Made by a program: the position numbers and the translations under genes. The notes beneath the pieces were generated by a model. The model saw nothing but the letters and a program-made list of their open reading frames with translations, was not told the origin of the DNA and made no database searches. From Onchocerca lupi (Eukaryota > Nematoda > Chromadorea > Rhabditida > Onchocercidae): a DNA stretch of 64,000 bases. Positions 24,887 through 37,899 of the stretch are shown one piece after another. The first letter of the stretch is position 1. Each line of letters starts with the position of its first letter. The stretch is from positions 1 through 64,000 of the forward strand of contig JAOVVO010000322.1 in assembly GCA_028564675.1 (NCBI GenBank), given 5' to 3'.

Positions 24887-27800
24887 TCAGTTTTTAGGAT
24901 GAATTAGAGATTGTTCACCCTGCATTTCTCGTATCCTAATTGATTGTTGTTGTTGTTGTTGTTCCTTATGATGATCATCATCAAATATCATCGAAATGTT
25001 ATTGTTATTGTTGTTGTTATTATTATTGTTGTTGTTGTTGCTGTTGTTGTTATTGTTATTGCTGTTGTTGTTGTTAGTAATGGATGAATTAGGACGAAGA
25101 GCATTAAACATGTTATATGATGCTGCAAAAATTACTGCAAAATATTAGTAAAAGAAACAAGTTAAAACAAATAGCTAATTTATTAACTTTACAAATATTA
25201 GTATTAAGAAAAAATATAAATTGAAATTTATAAAAAATTGAAATTTACAAAAATTTTGCATAAAAAAAACTTCTTAAATGCTATGTAAAATAGTTAATTT
25301 AAAGCAGTGTTTATTTGCTTTTGTAAATTTAAAATAATGATTGAAACAAAAATGAGAACAGTTTGGATTTTTTGTCGGTTTTTTTTTGCTTGGATTTTTT
25401 GTAAAGTTGAAATTTGAGGATTTTAATTTTAACTTGACTCATATTCAATTTCAAGAAATTCCTCTTTTATTGTTGACATTTGATCTTTGATCTATGATCA
25501 TCTATTTATTCTGTTCTCACATTTGTTATCATAAATTATAACACTTCTTAGCCCCAGCAAAAGCAGAATTTAAATTTAAAATGAAGCAAGCAAAAATTAA
25601 AGCCTGATAATTTTAAAATAATAATTACCGCTTATGAAATATGGCGCATATTCTGAAAAACGTTTAAGAAAAAATTTTTCTCAATTTGAAATAAATAATC
25701 ATAAATTCAATAAATCTTAGAAGTTAAAAGAAAAAAAAATTACATTGATTATATCAATTTTTACAATTTTTTATCAATTTTCTACTCATCAATCAATCAA
25801 ACCTAAAATAATAATACTAGATGAACATCAATCTTTCTGGTACCAATTTTCTTCATTGAATAATAACAACATTTCACTATTCAACTATTTTTAAAATTAA
25901 GATTTTCAAAAAAGTTTGAGTAAAATGAACTTACTGGAAATATCAATACCTAAGCAAGTAACCCATTCACGAGCACTTATCTCATCATCCTTATTCAAAT
26001 CACAATATTTCGTAAACTTTTTAGCGCAACTTTTCGGCGTAACATGCTTCCTAAACTGCACAAATGGTATTATTATCAATTTTTATCAGAAAACAAGTTT
26101 CCCGCAATTTATCATCAATTTATCAAACAATAAGTTTCCCGCAATTTATTATCAATTCATCAGACAGCAAGTTTCCCACAATTTATTATCAATTTATCAG
26201 ACAACAAATTCCTCTTATTTAAACTTAAACCTAAGAAATATTGTATTTATTAATGGATGGCTATAAATCGTTGTTAAGTGTGACGAAAAAAACTTTCATT
26301 TTAAGCAAAATTTTAAAAATTTTAACACATAAATTCATTTAGTAAAATGAACCATTCAAAATTTCAAATTCCAATATATTTCTCAGCGAAAATATTATCA
26401 AATTATTCATAAAGTTCGAGAAGGCGTTTTTGTTTAAGGCTTTTTTTTATGGAATAAAGTAAATAAATTACTTAAATAAGATGATTAAGTAAGAGTAAAA
26501 TATGCTAGAATGAAAAGTCGTACCGAACAAGACGACGTAATCCGTTAAATTCTTTCGAATTCAATCGACCATTTTTATCATTATCAAGTTCATCAAATTT
26601 CCATAGCAAGATCTTTTTATCAACTGATTGCATTGCACCATTTGTTTCTAAAAATCAAAAATAATACAATAATCATAGAATTGTTGATTATCTTATTAAT
26701 CACTACTAATTTATTCCCACTAATCAGTTTCTTAGTAATATTATCAAGTATCTTTATATATATCTTTGTTAATTTATATCCATTAATTCCAATTTAATGT
26801 TAGTTAGAAAATAGAATCATTAATCGTGGATGGAACAGATACTTGTTGCTTTCGAATTTTTGATTGGAATTTTAAATCAAAAGGTTTCGATTAAAATTGA
26901 AATGAAAAACGAAAGCTCGGGTTTCAATATTTTTAATTATTATTATAATTTAAAAAAAAAAAGTTCCAACAACTTACGATGTAAAAATTGTTCGCTTCGT
27001 TCATATTCTTTTTTAAAAATATTCAATAAATTAGCATTGAATGTCGATCGATCAACTGTTGAACAGACTGTAAAAATTGCGATATTTGCAATAATTTAAT
27101 AACTTCAAATTAAAATTGCAACGGCAACATCCAAAAAAAAAAAAAAAAAAGAAAAAATATAGAGACATTGGGGACAATTTTGCGACTTTTTTCATTTCTT
27201 AAATTGAATAAATTCGTTGTCCTAAAAAGGTTAAAAAGGTCAAGATGAGTGAATTCGTCAGAGATACTTTGAAGAAAAAATGCAAAATGACCGAAATATT
27301 CCGTTAAACATTGAAGAAAAATTTAATTCAATTAATTTGATTATAAAAATATTTTTTTATTAATTGCAAAAATTTATACCATTTAAAGATACTGCATCAC
27401 CGTTACTTTTTCGATGTGAACGTCGTCCAATTTTCGTCTCTGCAAATCGTTCATCTTCAAATATTATCAGCATTTGTTATCAGTGATACTTGTTATCTAT
27501 CAGAGATTACAAACAACTATTGTTGTGATAATTATTTTTTATTTTCTATCAGTCTTTTCATAAATTCTTTTCTTCACTTAATTGTCTGTCAAATAATATG
27601 CTAATGATTTATTCAAATAAAAGAAATATATTTGGTTATGATGAATGACGAAAAAATTTGTAGATTAAATACATTCTGGCTATGATGGATTTATGAAAAA
27701 ATTATTTATAAATTAAATATATTTGGTCATGAAAAACTACAATTTAGGTCAAAGATTATAGATTAAATTATAATAGATCAAAGATTACAGGTTAAATTCT

Positions 27801-30384
27801 AATAAATCATGAAAAAATTTATAGATCAAATACATTTGGTTATGATGGAATATTAAAAAATGCATAGATTAAATAAATTTATCACAAAATTTAATGGAAT
27901 AGAAGCTAAAATATGTTTTTTGTTGAAATTTAAATTTTTCAATAATTTCAATGAAAGATATTTGCATCATATGTTTCAAAAGAAATCTATTTAAAATTTG
28001 CGTAATAAAACACAAACTTTGCAAAATGTGACAATTTGGAATACCGTATCGTTTAGATGTATTTGGTAACGGTCGTCCGAATCGTGTCACACACCAACAA
28101 TAACCCGTACTTTTGTGACACTATAATAATCAATACTTTATTACTACAAATCATTATGAAGACGTGATCTTAAAACGTGAAAATACGTGAAAATACGTAT
28201 CTTTTTTTCATTAAGTTAAAGAAACATAAAAAACGATTTGATTAATTATCATAAATAAAGCGTACATGAGTAGTAATAAAGTTTTATTATTCCTTTGATG
28301 GAAATCATTTTAACGATAAAAGATTGATAACATAACGAATGAAATGAGATATTAAAAAAATTAGTTAATTAATTAATTAACTAATTAATAAAATATGAAC
28401 AAGCCTGTATGGTAGCATAGGAACCATCGGTTGCGTTACATTCCGGAACATAAACTTCGCTACTGTCCATTTTTTCCGCTGCTAATTTCAATTGATAAGC
28501 ACGTTCTAATTGACAACGTAAATTTTCTGTGATAATTTATCGGAATTAAATAATTTTAATAATTTTTTTGAATTAATGATTTTTTTCCGAATTAATAATT
28601 TTCCTGAATTACATAATCATCCGGAAATACTAAACTTGTTTTCATGAAATCGTATATCTTTGTTATCTTGCATCTTTCATCTTTAAAGGTTATTATTTCT
28701 TGGAAATATTAAATTTTGCAAAATAACCTTGAATTCATTTCCGCATTACTCATATCGGCTATTTTTGATTATTAATCTTTCAACTCTATCTATTATTGAA
28801 AATTCCGGAAATCAGGAATGGAATATACCGGGACAGGGTCCGGAAAATTGTTTTTTGACCGGATTACCATGACATATGGCACGTTTCACTTCACAATATG
28901 AATTATAAGTTCTTCCATCGTTGCCACAAATTGTTTCCACATTCATTTCTTCGTAATTACACAATTTTTGCATAAAACATTCCTCGTCGCCTTGCTAAAA
29001 AATCTTTTCTTGCAAAATAAGAAGTAAAATGGAATTGAAATTAAAAAATATTTATTTACAAATTTTTATTTCAGTAAAATTTAAAAAATATTAATTAATG
29101 CTATTAAAAGATACTGAAAGTTAATTAACTTGATATTAATTATGCATAATTCAGTTGAATATTTAAATTTTCAATCTGTTTCAATAACTATTATTGTAAT
29201 TTCATGTAATTTCTTAATGATTTCTTCGTAAAAAATATCAATTAACATTTATCATTGAAAGATATGACAAGCTGAAACAACCAATTAAGCATGCATAATT
29301 CATTGAATATTTCGATTTCCAATTCGGTTCAACAATTATTATTTTAATTTCGAACAATGCCAAATTATTTTTTTCTCAAAATAACATTCTAAAATTTTGT
29401 TTTTCCTATCTCCTTCCGTATGAGTTTTTGGAAGATACCTCATCTTTTAATTTTTACTTCATTTTATTGGTATAGTTCATTAAAACTTGTCAAAAAAAGG
29501 AAAAAATCAAATAATTACTTAAATTTCTTTCCATTTTTAAAGTGTTGGCTAAAGTTTTCTATATTTTTTAAATTATTTAAATTTCTTTTCATCTGCTATT
29601 TATTGAAAAAAAAAAAGCAGCATTGATTGAAATATTTTATTCATTTTAATTTTTTGAAGAAAATTTGTAAAAAAATATGTAATTTTGATTTTTCTGTAGA
29701 AAATTTATCAAAATTTCGAATTATTTTAAAGTCATTTTTTTAGAATATAAATGTAAAATTGATAAGTAATATATTAAGCGAAAGAATTTGCGAAAGATAA
29801 ATATTAGATAGAAAAAATCAACAAATAAAGTATTCATCTTAATTACTTTATTTACTGTTGAGAATAATTTAAGTATTTTTGAAAATTTCGATTTCTCTAT
29901 CCGTAGAAAGGATATTACTACTTCTAGTGATACATAAGATTTAACCTGAAACATATTACCCAATGACGAGAACTTAAATGATACGGGGTTTGTCATATCT
30001 ACTAAAGGATTTACAATTTAGGCTCTGGGCAAACAGAAATTATCAGAGATTATCAAAAATTATCAATGGAGATTATCGGTTATCAAAGATTTGCATCCTT
30101 TGATCGTTATGGTTAATTTTTGAAATCTAAATGCCAAATTTATCAAGAAAAGATGATGGAGATAATTGCTTTACAGTATGTGATAATTTATTCCTGATAT
30201 TTCCTACGTAACCTACGTATACTTCTATTTTTCAAAAATATTTTTGACGTCAAAACAAAAAAAAAAAAAAAAAACTTACAGATCGTTGACTTTTAAGTTG
30301 TGCGATCGTAGTTAATGAGAATACATTTGCACAAATACTACCCAAACCAATAAGTAAATGGGTAAGTAATAAGCAAATTTGCAT
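24887..30384 (-). CDS. SMOC-like secreted protein: signal peptide, Kazal, thyroglobulin type-1, EC domain, Asn/Gln-rich tail
   Basis: Predicted secreted calcium-binding protein of 381 residues. Exons (minus strand): 30384-30280, 28994-28829, 28526-28405, 28120-28018, 27439-27380, 27067-26978, 26647-26524, 26050-25935, 25652-25629 (24-nt microexon) and 25122-24887. They sum to 1146 nt with every phase matching. Residues 1-20 are a signal peptide (MQICLLLTHLLIGLGSICAN). The Kazal domain has Cys at 41, 47, 58, 69, 76 and 89 and the ICGNDGRTY signature. The thyroglobulin type-1 domain has Cys at 95, 120, 132, 139, 141 and 161, with YVPEC and CWCV. EF-hand loops lie at 237-248 (DNDKNGRLNSKE) and 274-285 (DLNKDDEISARE), flanked by Cys 273/289. 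The tail is poly-Asn, then DDDHHKE, then poly-Gln. The Kazal-TY-EC order resembles SMOC with only one TY domain, unlike testican (Kazal-EC-TY). Intron 3 needs a GC donor. Confidence 0.88.
24944..25080 (-). repeat. GTT/ATT trinucleotide tracts encoding poly-Gln and poly-Asn
   Basis: On the plus strand, GTTGTTGTT (24944-24962) and imperfect (GTT/ATT)n (about 25000-25076) are, on the coding strand, a CAA run and mixed AAC/AAT runs. They give about six Gln and more than thirty nearly uninterrupted Asn with a few Ser. The mixture of AAC and AAT and the Ser interruptions argue against a single recent slippage event. Confidence 0.85.
26070..26202. repeat. 37-bp tandem repeat inside an intron
   Basis: Three full 37-bp units (26092-26128, 26129-26165, 26166-26202), each with CAAGTTTCCCGCAATTTATT-like sequence, plus a partial unit before and after. 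They lie in the intron between exons 7 and 8 of the 381-residue SMOC-like gene and create a spurious plus-strand frame with a repeated peptide. Confidence 0.9.
27621..27880. repeat. Degenerate tandem repeats in intron 4 of the SMOC-like gene
   Basis: Phrases such as ATAGATTAAATACATTTGGT followed by TATGATGG and TGAAAAAATT recur four to six times with mutations and variable spacing. The repeats lie between exons 27439-27380 and 28120-28018 of the 381-residue gene. Confidence 0.6.
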
Positions 30385-33378
30385 TGTTTGTTGTAAATGA
30401 TTTCGAGCCTAGAAGGCCTAGCCAACCCACCATATGATAATTTTGGATTCTGCTTGATTGGGAATGCTTTCTTGCATTATCACTAAATCAAAATATACAG
30501 ATAGAGAAAATAACAGCGAAACCTGAAATTGCTGAAAATATCCCCAAAAAATACGATAGTTTTGATTTATGGAGGCGGAGCAGGTGAAATAACATTTCTT
30601 TGATAAATTGCAAATTATTTTTGGATCAATTAGAATTCTTGACAAGTGCAATTATGTTTGTATTCAAGTGATGTTTAGAAGGAACATTGAAGTCAGCAAA
30701 TATAATCTTCATTATTACCGTAAACAAATCAAAAAATCAATGAATTACGATAAAATTATCGTATTTAAACAATCATTACTTCAATGAAATATTTATCACT
30801 TTTTCAATAATGAAAAGCTTTTCTTTTTTTTTTTTTCTAATGATTTGGATTTATTGATGCTTTTAAAATTATTTCCAAAAAAAAAAAAAATATTTCGTTG
30901 AGATTGACCATCTGTCCTTTTGAATTAAAAGGAAAAAGAGTGATGAAAACAAAAAAAAAAAGAAAATACAAGCCTTCTCTAAATCATTTTAAAAAATCAA
31001 TGAAATTTTTTTAGATAACAAATTTACATTTCAATGAAATTATCTAAAAATGCCATCAGTTTGCATCTTTCTTCATTTTCAGTTCGTTGTCTTTTACGAT
31101 TTACGTAAATACCATATATAGAGATACATAATGTAATTCATTAAATATCATACAGTATACATTTTATATCATGTATAACATTTGCAACATATATATAATA
31201 TATTAAATAATATTGATATATTATTTATTACCGTGTTGAAACATATAGTATTTCATTTATTACCGTACATATCATTCATTACAGTATTCAAACATATAAT
31301 AATGTTATGAATAATAATATCGTATATTATTTATTATCGTATCCTATATATACATAATAAATATTATAAATTGCAAATGTAACATATTTATATGTTAATG
31401 TAAATTGTTATCTAATTACATATAATTAATTAATTACGTTGTATTTGAGTATAATTTTTACTAAAATTTTACTGGAATTAAATTTTATAGTCAATTTATC
31501 AAATAATAATAGAAGCGGACAGAATTAATGTAAAAAGTAATAGAAGCGATTTTAATACCAGAAATACAAGCTGCTAATATACTTCAGGTTTCATCAATTT
31601 CAGGTTTTTGGTTTTCGCGTCAGAAATCTGAAAAAAAAACGAATATGAAATGAAGAAATTGTCGTTTTCGTCCCTAAATACGATAAAAAAGGCAGCTGTT
31701 TAGAACTGGTGAACATATGTCAAGGTAGCTGAGGTATTTAAAATGGAACTTTTTTTTTTTCTATTTTATTTAATTAATTACTCGAACAGGAAGAGCCGGA
31801 AAGACGATCAATTCTTTTTTTTTTTTTCAAAATCTGATTGAATTTGATGATTAGAAACGAAAAAAGCATTGTAGTAAAGATAAATTGCCTTAATTTTACT
31901 ATCAAATCAAATTTATCTTTGAGCTAACTTCAATAATCCAGGAATTTGGTTATTTTCATATTAATTGTAATCATAAAATTGATATATCTCATGGGGCTAA
32001 TTAATTAATTAATCCAAGATATTAATTTTTGAAAAGAATTTTGACAAAAAAAGTTCGAAGAATGAATGTTTCCGAGATTTTCCGAATATAGAAATGAGCG
32101 AAATTTATTTTTTATTTTTTTTATCATTTGTAACAGTTAGATGAACATTTCTATCCATTCTAATGTTTTGGTAATTTGATTGTGAGAATTTTTATGATTC
32201 ATTTTGACGGTACCATTCAGGATTAGATCATCTGAATGCAGGTTAAAAAATGTAAACATATTATGGTGACATTTTGTGAATTCGAAAAAACGAAATTAAA
32301 AAATTGAAAATACTTTTCTTTCTGAAAATAATAATTCGAAAAGATTAAAAATAAAATTTGATGGAAAATTAACAAATTATAAGCATATTTTAAGAATTCA
32401 TAAAAAATGATACAGGAAGAATCCATTTTCTTTCCAACAAACAGAGAAGAAAAAAAAAAACATTAAAATCCTCTTTCGAGACAAGAAATCAACAACAAAA
32501 AAGCACAAAATAATCTTCATAGAATTGATATTCCAATTAAATCATGTTAGTTTCTAATTGCTTATTCTTTTTTTTTTTAAGAGAAAAATTTAAAAAATAA
32601 TCCCAACATCTTTTCAACAATTTTTGTAACATCTGATAATAGATTTCAAACATAAAATATTTTAGAATTTAATTCAACCTTTTCATAAATTCTATTTATC
32701 CGTCCACTTTTTTCCCCTACTTTTCAAATAACTAACTTTTCCATACTGCAATTCTGGAAATTTTTACTAAAATACCGAAATAGAATTCAATATTTTTCAT
32801 AATCATAATATATATGTCAAAATTTTACATGATAGAATTGCTAAAAAAAAAAAAAAAAAAAACAATTTCACCACCAGGGGTGAATGACCTTGACTTAAGT
32901 GTCAATAAGATAAAATATGTTCCAATTATATGTCAACAGGATTGTTTTTGAAATTCTGGGTGAAATTCAAAATGCCTGAAGAATTCAAATTTCCCAACAA
33001 AATAATTATGAGTAATCAAAAAATTCAAAATCTATGAAGATCGAATAGTTTTGAATTTTATTTCAAACAATGAATTTTACAACTAAAATTTTTGCGAATT
33101 TTATAACTAAAATTAGGCTCCTGGCGAATTTTACAATTAAAGTTAAATTTTTCGCTTGCAAATGAGAAATGTGAAATTTAATGTATAATTTGTCTAGGGT
33201 GAGAACTCATGGAATTGCATGGATTAGACGTAACATACGTGTTATCATAGAATGTTAGAAGAGATTAAATCGAATTTCCGGCAGGTCAGTTATAAATGAT
33301 AATTTCGATCATGCGTTCTGTAAAGGTACTCATATTGTTTTCGTAAATGACCTAAATAAAATCTCGAAAAACGTGTTT

Positions 33379-33399
33379 TTATCACGTTATCACGTGATA
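33379..33399. promoter_or_regulatory. TTATCACGTTATCAC / CACGTG palindromic element upstream of the 381-residue SMOC-like gene
   Basis: TTATCACGTTATCAC (33379-33393) is the exact reverse complement of the 15-mer at 21799-21813 upstream of the paralogue. It overlaps a perfect 12-bp palindrome, TATCACGTGATA (33388-33399), centred on a CACGTG E-box. It is about 3.0 kb upstream of the predicted start at 30384. Function is inferred only. Confidence 0.25.
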
Positions 33400-34639
33400 T
33401 TATTGCGTAATTGCTAATATCTTTTTATCACAATATAGCTACATTAATTATAACTAAAAATAAATTAGTCTAGAAGTAATTTACATTAATTGCAATTTTT
33501 TTAGTGATAATTTACAATACGCCATTTTATGGAAGAAATGTTTGAGCGTATTCCTAAGAAATTCGTGAAACGATAATTTAGCAAGTAAAGAAGTAAATTT
33601 AAAAATTTGGATATTTTATTTGCATTAATAAAATTGAATTTTAAAAATATGCGAAAAAATGAAAATTATCGGTAATTTCCTGCTAACTTCGTCTCTTTTT
33701 TTCTTTGACAAATAAATACTTATGTATAAAAATATGTTAATCAGGATGTGTAATTCTTGAGAATGGTAATTTTTTGCATATAATTCAGGAATTCGATCGA
33801 ATTGCGAAAATCGTTTTTGGAAAAAAATTAAATATTTTTGGTCTTTCATTTGGCTTTTAATTTCAATTGATATAATTGTTATTTTGTGTCGTTGTAATCT
33901 TGAGATGACACGTATAATTTAATGCTTTGACATTGAAATAAATGTTAAATTTTTGCAAATCATGAAATTTCGCTTCAACAAACTTTAAAACATCAAAAAC
34001 GTTATAATAAGACATTTGGATTGAAATAAATAAAGTTCAAAATTTTGCTTTGAAAATTTACATGTTGATTGATCATTCTGCTTGCTATCAGAAAACCAGA
34101 AATTTCCAATTTTCTCATTTCTCTTTTTGTTTTTTGTTTTTCTTTTTTTTTTTGAGCGGAAAATTTCTATTGAAATGACCGTAATCTTCCGAATTTGTTT
34201 ACTTAACGTCTTGGCATTGTGACAAGAACAGAGTTAAACAATTATTATTTCCCATTCGAATGAAATCAACCAATTTCAAATCCACAAAAAATACCGATGA
34301 AACTAAATCTCCTAACTTTTAATCTCTTAATCTAAGTTTAAATCTCTTAATCTTCTCTTTCCTATAAGTAGGTCTAGCCTTTGATCTTCGCTTTTCTACT
34401 GATAGATCATACCATTTAATACTTCAATCTCAAGTTTTTTCCATTGCTGATACAAAATATCATATTTTCTCCCTTCAGTTATTAAGCCATAACCCATTAT
34501 CAGCTAAAATTATAGTTTTTTTATAATGACCTTTCACTCCTTCAATCAAAAATTATTGTTTCAGATGAAATCGGTTAATTTGAAATACAGACGAATTACC
34601 GCATAATTTTGGAAATTGTTGGATTAAAAAAGTGCAATG

Positions 34640-34880
34640 ATCAAAAAATGGTCGCAACCTGGCCGATGAATTCGAGCGATCGCGGGGAATGAGACGGGAG
34701 ATGAGATGATATTCTTTTTTGTATATATCTTCAAGACATGGCAATGTTTTTTCTTTCATTCTTTGAAAGGTAATCATCCGAAAAATTCCAATAGTTTACT
34801 TTCGCCTGTCTGGGACAAGATGACGCCCGACGGCGCCGATTACCATGATGAATCCACGTCGACGACGACGACGACGACCG
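34640..34880. other. GC-richer island with an (ACG)n trinucleotide tract
   Basis: This patch is clearly richer in G+C than its surroundings (GCGATCGCGGGGAATGAGAC; GACGCCCGACGGCGCCGATT) and contains (GAC)n at about 34860-34877. An open frame across it on the plus strand (34706-35008, 100 codons) gives a Thr run and a hydrophobic end. The minus frame gives an Arg run. Neither resembles a known protein. It may be a promoter or 5' exon of an unidentified gene. Confidence 0.4.
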
Positions 34881-37800
34881 CGACGCATACTCATGAAATA
34901 TTTTCATGTCATTTTGATCAAGTTATTGCGACGACTATTTTCTACATCTTTATTAATGTACTGATAATGAAAATATCACTGGTAGTGAAAGTAAAAAAGA
35001 CAATTTGAAATAAGATAAGATAACCAACTAATGCATTTCAGAAAATATTATAACAATCTTGTAAATCTCGGGAATCCCGAAATACTTGAAGAATGATCAG
35101 TAATTTGCTTCTAATCATTCCTGCCATATAACGTGCAACAGGCATCGTATTCGCTATTTCATGTATTGATATGATATCACTTATTTTAACTTTTATTCTA
35201 GGTGAAACTGCATTTATTTAGAACTTTTCAGTAATAAGAGATTAAAAAATAGGGGCGGCTTGCTGCAAAAAAAAAAAAGAAAAAGACAAAAAACTAAGTT
35301 ATGGCAGGAAAGGAGCGGGAAAATTTATTTTCAATTTGAAATTCCACTAAAAAGAAAAGGTCAATTAAATTTGTTGATAAATAAATCATCTGTAGAGTTA
35401 TAAACCAAAATGGTAATTCAATCAGCACAAAATTATTTTTGCAATCAAAATAATTACTAATTAACGACGAAATTATTGGAGTGAAACAGGAATTTCTGAT
35501 TTTTCTATTTCAATAAGATCTCAATCAGTTTCTGATTTCTTGACCTTGAACGGTTTTCACTTTCTTTTAGAAATAATTTCTTTGCTAAGAAAAGTTCACT
35601 TTATACACTGAGTTTCGAAATATACATCATATCAGAATTTAACTATATCATTTTTAACATTTTATTGATGATAAATTTTGAATAATATCGAACTTTTAAA
35701 ACAAATGTGAAAAGACAATGTTTTCCAGGCACCGAGCTTCGGAACTTTTCTGATCAAACTTGAATAATTCGAAATTGAATGCTCCAAAAAAGAGCATTTA
35801 TCGATTAGCTTTTAGATTTTAGCCTTTAAAGTTTGCAAGTATATGGTAATGGAAAGTCATTTAAAAAAAAAACTAGCTTGGATGGAAATTTTTTGCTAAA
35901 TTTTTTGAAAATATTTTTTTAACAAAATTTTTTCAAAGATACTTTTAGCAAAGCAAGATGAGAACTTTTTTTTTTTTTTTGCTCACACAGTTGTCATCAA
36001 CATTTGGATGAAAAATAATATGAAAGAAAATTAAAGCAAGGTAATATGAAACCAATTCTAATTTCTTTACAGACATTTTACGCTTTTTCTTTTTTTTTTT
36101 TAACTTTCTGTTGCAAATGGATTTTTATTTTGACGTAACACATCTTCACCTATACGTATTTTGCGTAAAATATTACCGCTGGATGGTTTCTGTAAATCGA
36201 AGAAAAAGAAAAGTTAATTGAAGAAATAATTCAAAATGATGAATTAATTCGATTATTTTAAATTTAATGGATCTTGACAAATTATAAAAAATTGCAGGCA
36301 TTAATCTGATAAACTTTGATCAAATATATCAATTGATTTTACATAGATAAACCAATATTTCTAGGAATTATACCTGGAAAGAGCACAGTAAATCATTTTA
36401 TCAGATCAATTATTTTAAAACATTTCCACTTTTCAAATATTTTGAATTTGCAATCATTTGGATTACCATGCATATCATTTAAAGAGAAATTTTTTTTTTC
36501 CACAAAAAATCTTCGTTATTTAGAAATTCAAGAAATTTTGAGTGTAATAATTTTTCAGGGATTTGAAAAAGTTTTGAGAAAAAAGAAAAATGCCAAAGAA
36601 CAATTTTATCAGGCAAACGAGAAGAAGGAAACTTTCGTTTAAATGATTTCCGCTTCATCTTTTCTGTCATTCATTACAGAAATCTTGAATTTGATAATTT
36701 TCTAGGATTTCAATAAATGCTTTTTGTTTCCACTAAGATTACTCTACAAATTAGGAAGATTTATAAATAAAGAAAAAAAAATGATAAAACAGATTGAAAG
36801 AAAGTATTAAAAAGAAGGAAGAATTCGAAATGTCTGAATTTATTCTCAAAATGGTGTAGAAAACGATGATAACAATCTTTTCGTTAAGTGTGCTTCTTTT
36901 ATAATGAACACACTCTTTTGTCAGTTTCAATTGATATATTATCGTCAAGAACTTCAATGGAATTTCAACCGAATTGATTTATGATGATTTATCACAATGT
37001 ATCGGTCAAATAGTGATAGGATTAGGCGATTTTAATCAAATAACTTAAAGCATTTTTTCTAGTTTGCAATATTTAAATATAAACTTACTGGTTATTTTAC
37101 AAATTTGTTTTAAGTTTTTCTATTTAAAAAAATGAAAAAAAATTCGAAATAACTTTCTATGCGATTTAAATTTGTTATCATTATCATCTATGCATAAACT
37201 TTTTTATTATTATCTATATGTAAATGATGATAATAATATGAAATGATACTATATGATATGATTGTGTTCTAAAAAGCTTTTATCGTGGATTCAGGGCATT
37301 ATCATAATATCATGTTTGTATTTAATGTAACGGAACTTCAAAAGACTACTTTTGAGAAAGAATGTGATATAATAATTCTGTTGAATTAATTCATTGATGT
37401 TGCAAGGATTACATTACAGTTCCAAACGGTATTTTATTTAAATCATTAAATAAAAAACAATAAAAAGATAGTATCAATTGAAGGAATTGTGAAAATTTTA
37501 AGATTTATAAGGAAAATGTTTTCTTTTTTTTTTTTCTCAATAATTAATAATTCAAATTTGTCCGATTGATGATATCACAGTATATCGAATATCAAAAGAC
37601 TCCTCAAAGAATCCTGAAAATCGTTTAAATTATTTCATTTATTTCTTTCAATTAGTTGAATCCATGCAAATATTTTGACATTTTTTCACGCTCATCATTT
37701 ACCATCTGAAATGATAAATAAAATGTGATATTTTGCAAGAAGACTTTTCATCCATTTCCGTCTCATCAAAACTATTCATGTTGTTGTTAAAATCGCAAAG

Positions 37801-37899
37801 GATAAAAAAAGAGAACCAATGATTCGCTTATTTTTTTAAAATTTGACATTGCATATTTGCTGTGAAATCATTTTTTGTCTATCAAGTCAATGAGCATTA

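Noticed and set aside
25916..26266. 116-codon plus-strand frame with an internal peptide repeat
   Set aside because: It runs antisense through a well-supported EF-hand exon and then through the 37-bp intronic repeat, which explains the repeated peptide.
18081..30384. Both SMOC-like units being one long gene (Kazal-TY-EC-TY-EC)
   Set aside because: The 381-residue unit ends in a stop after its Asn/Gln tail. The 306-residue unit has its own ATG with a clear signal peptide at 21594, and both models close in phase independently.
34706..35008. 100-codon plus-strand frame with a Thr run and two hydrophobic ends
   Set aside because: The Thr run comes from the (ACG)n repeat. There is no family match and no splice context.
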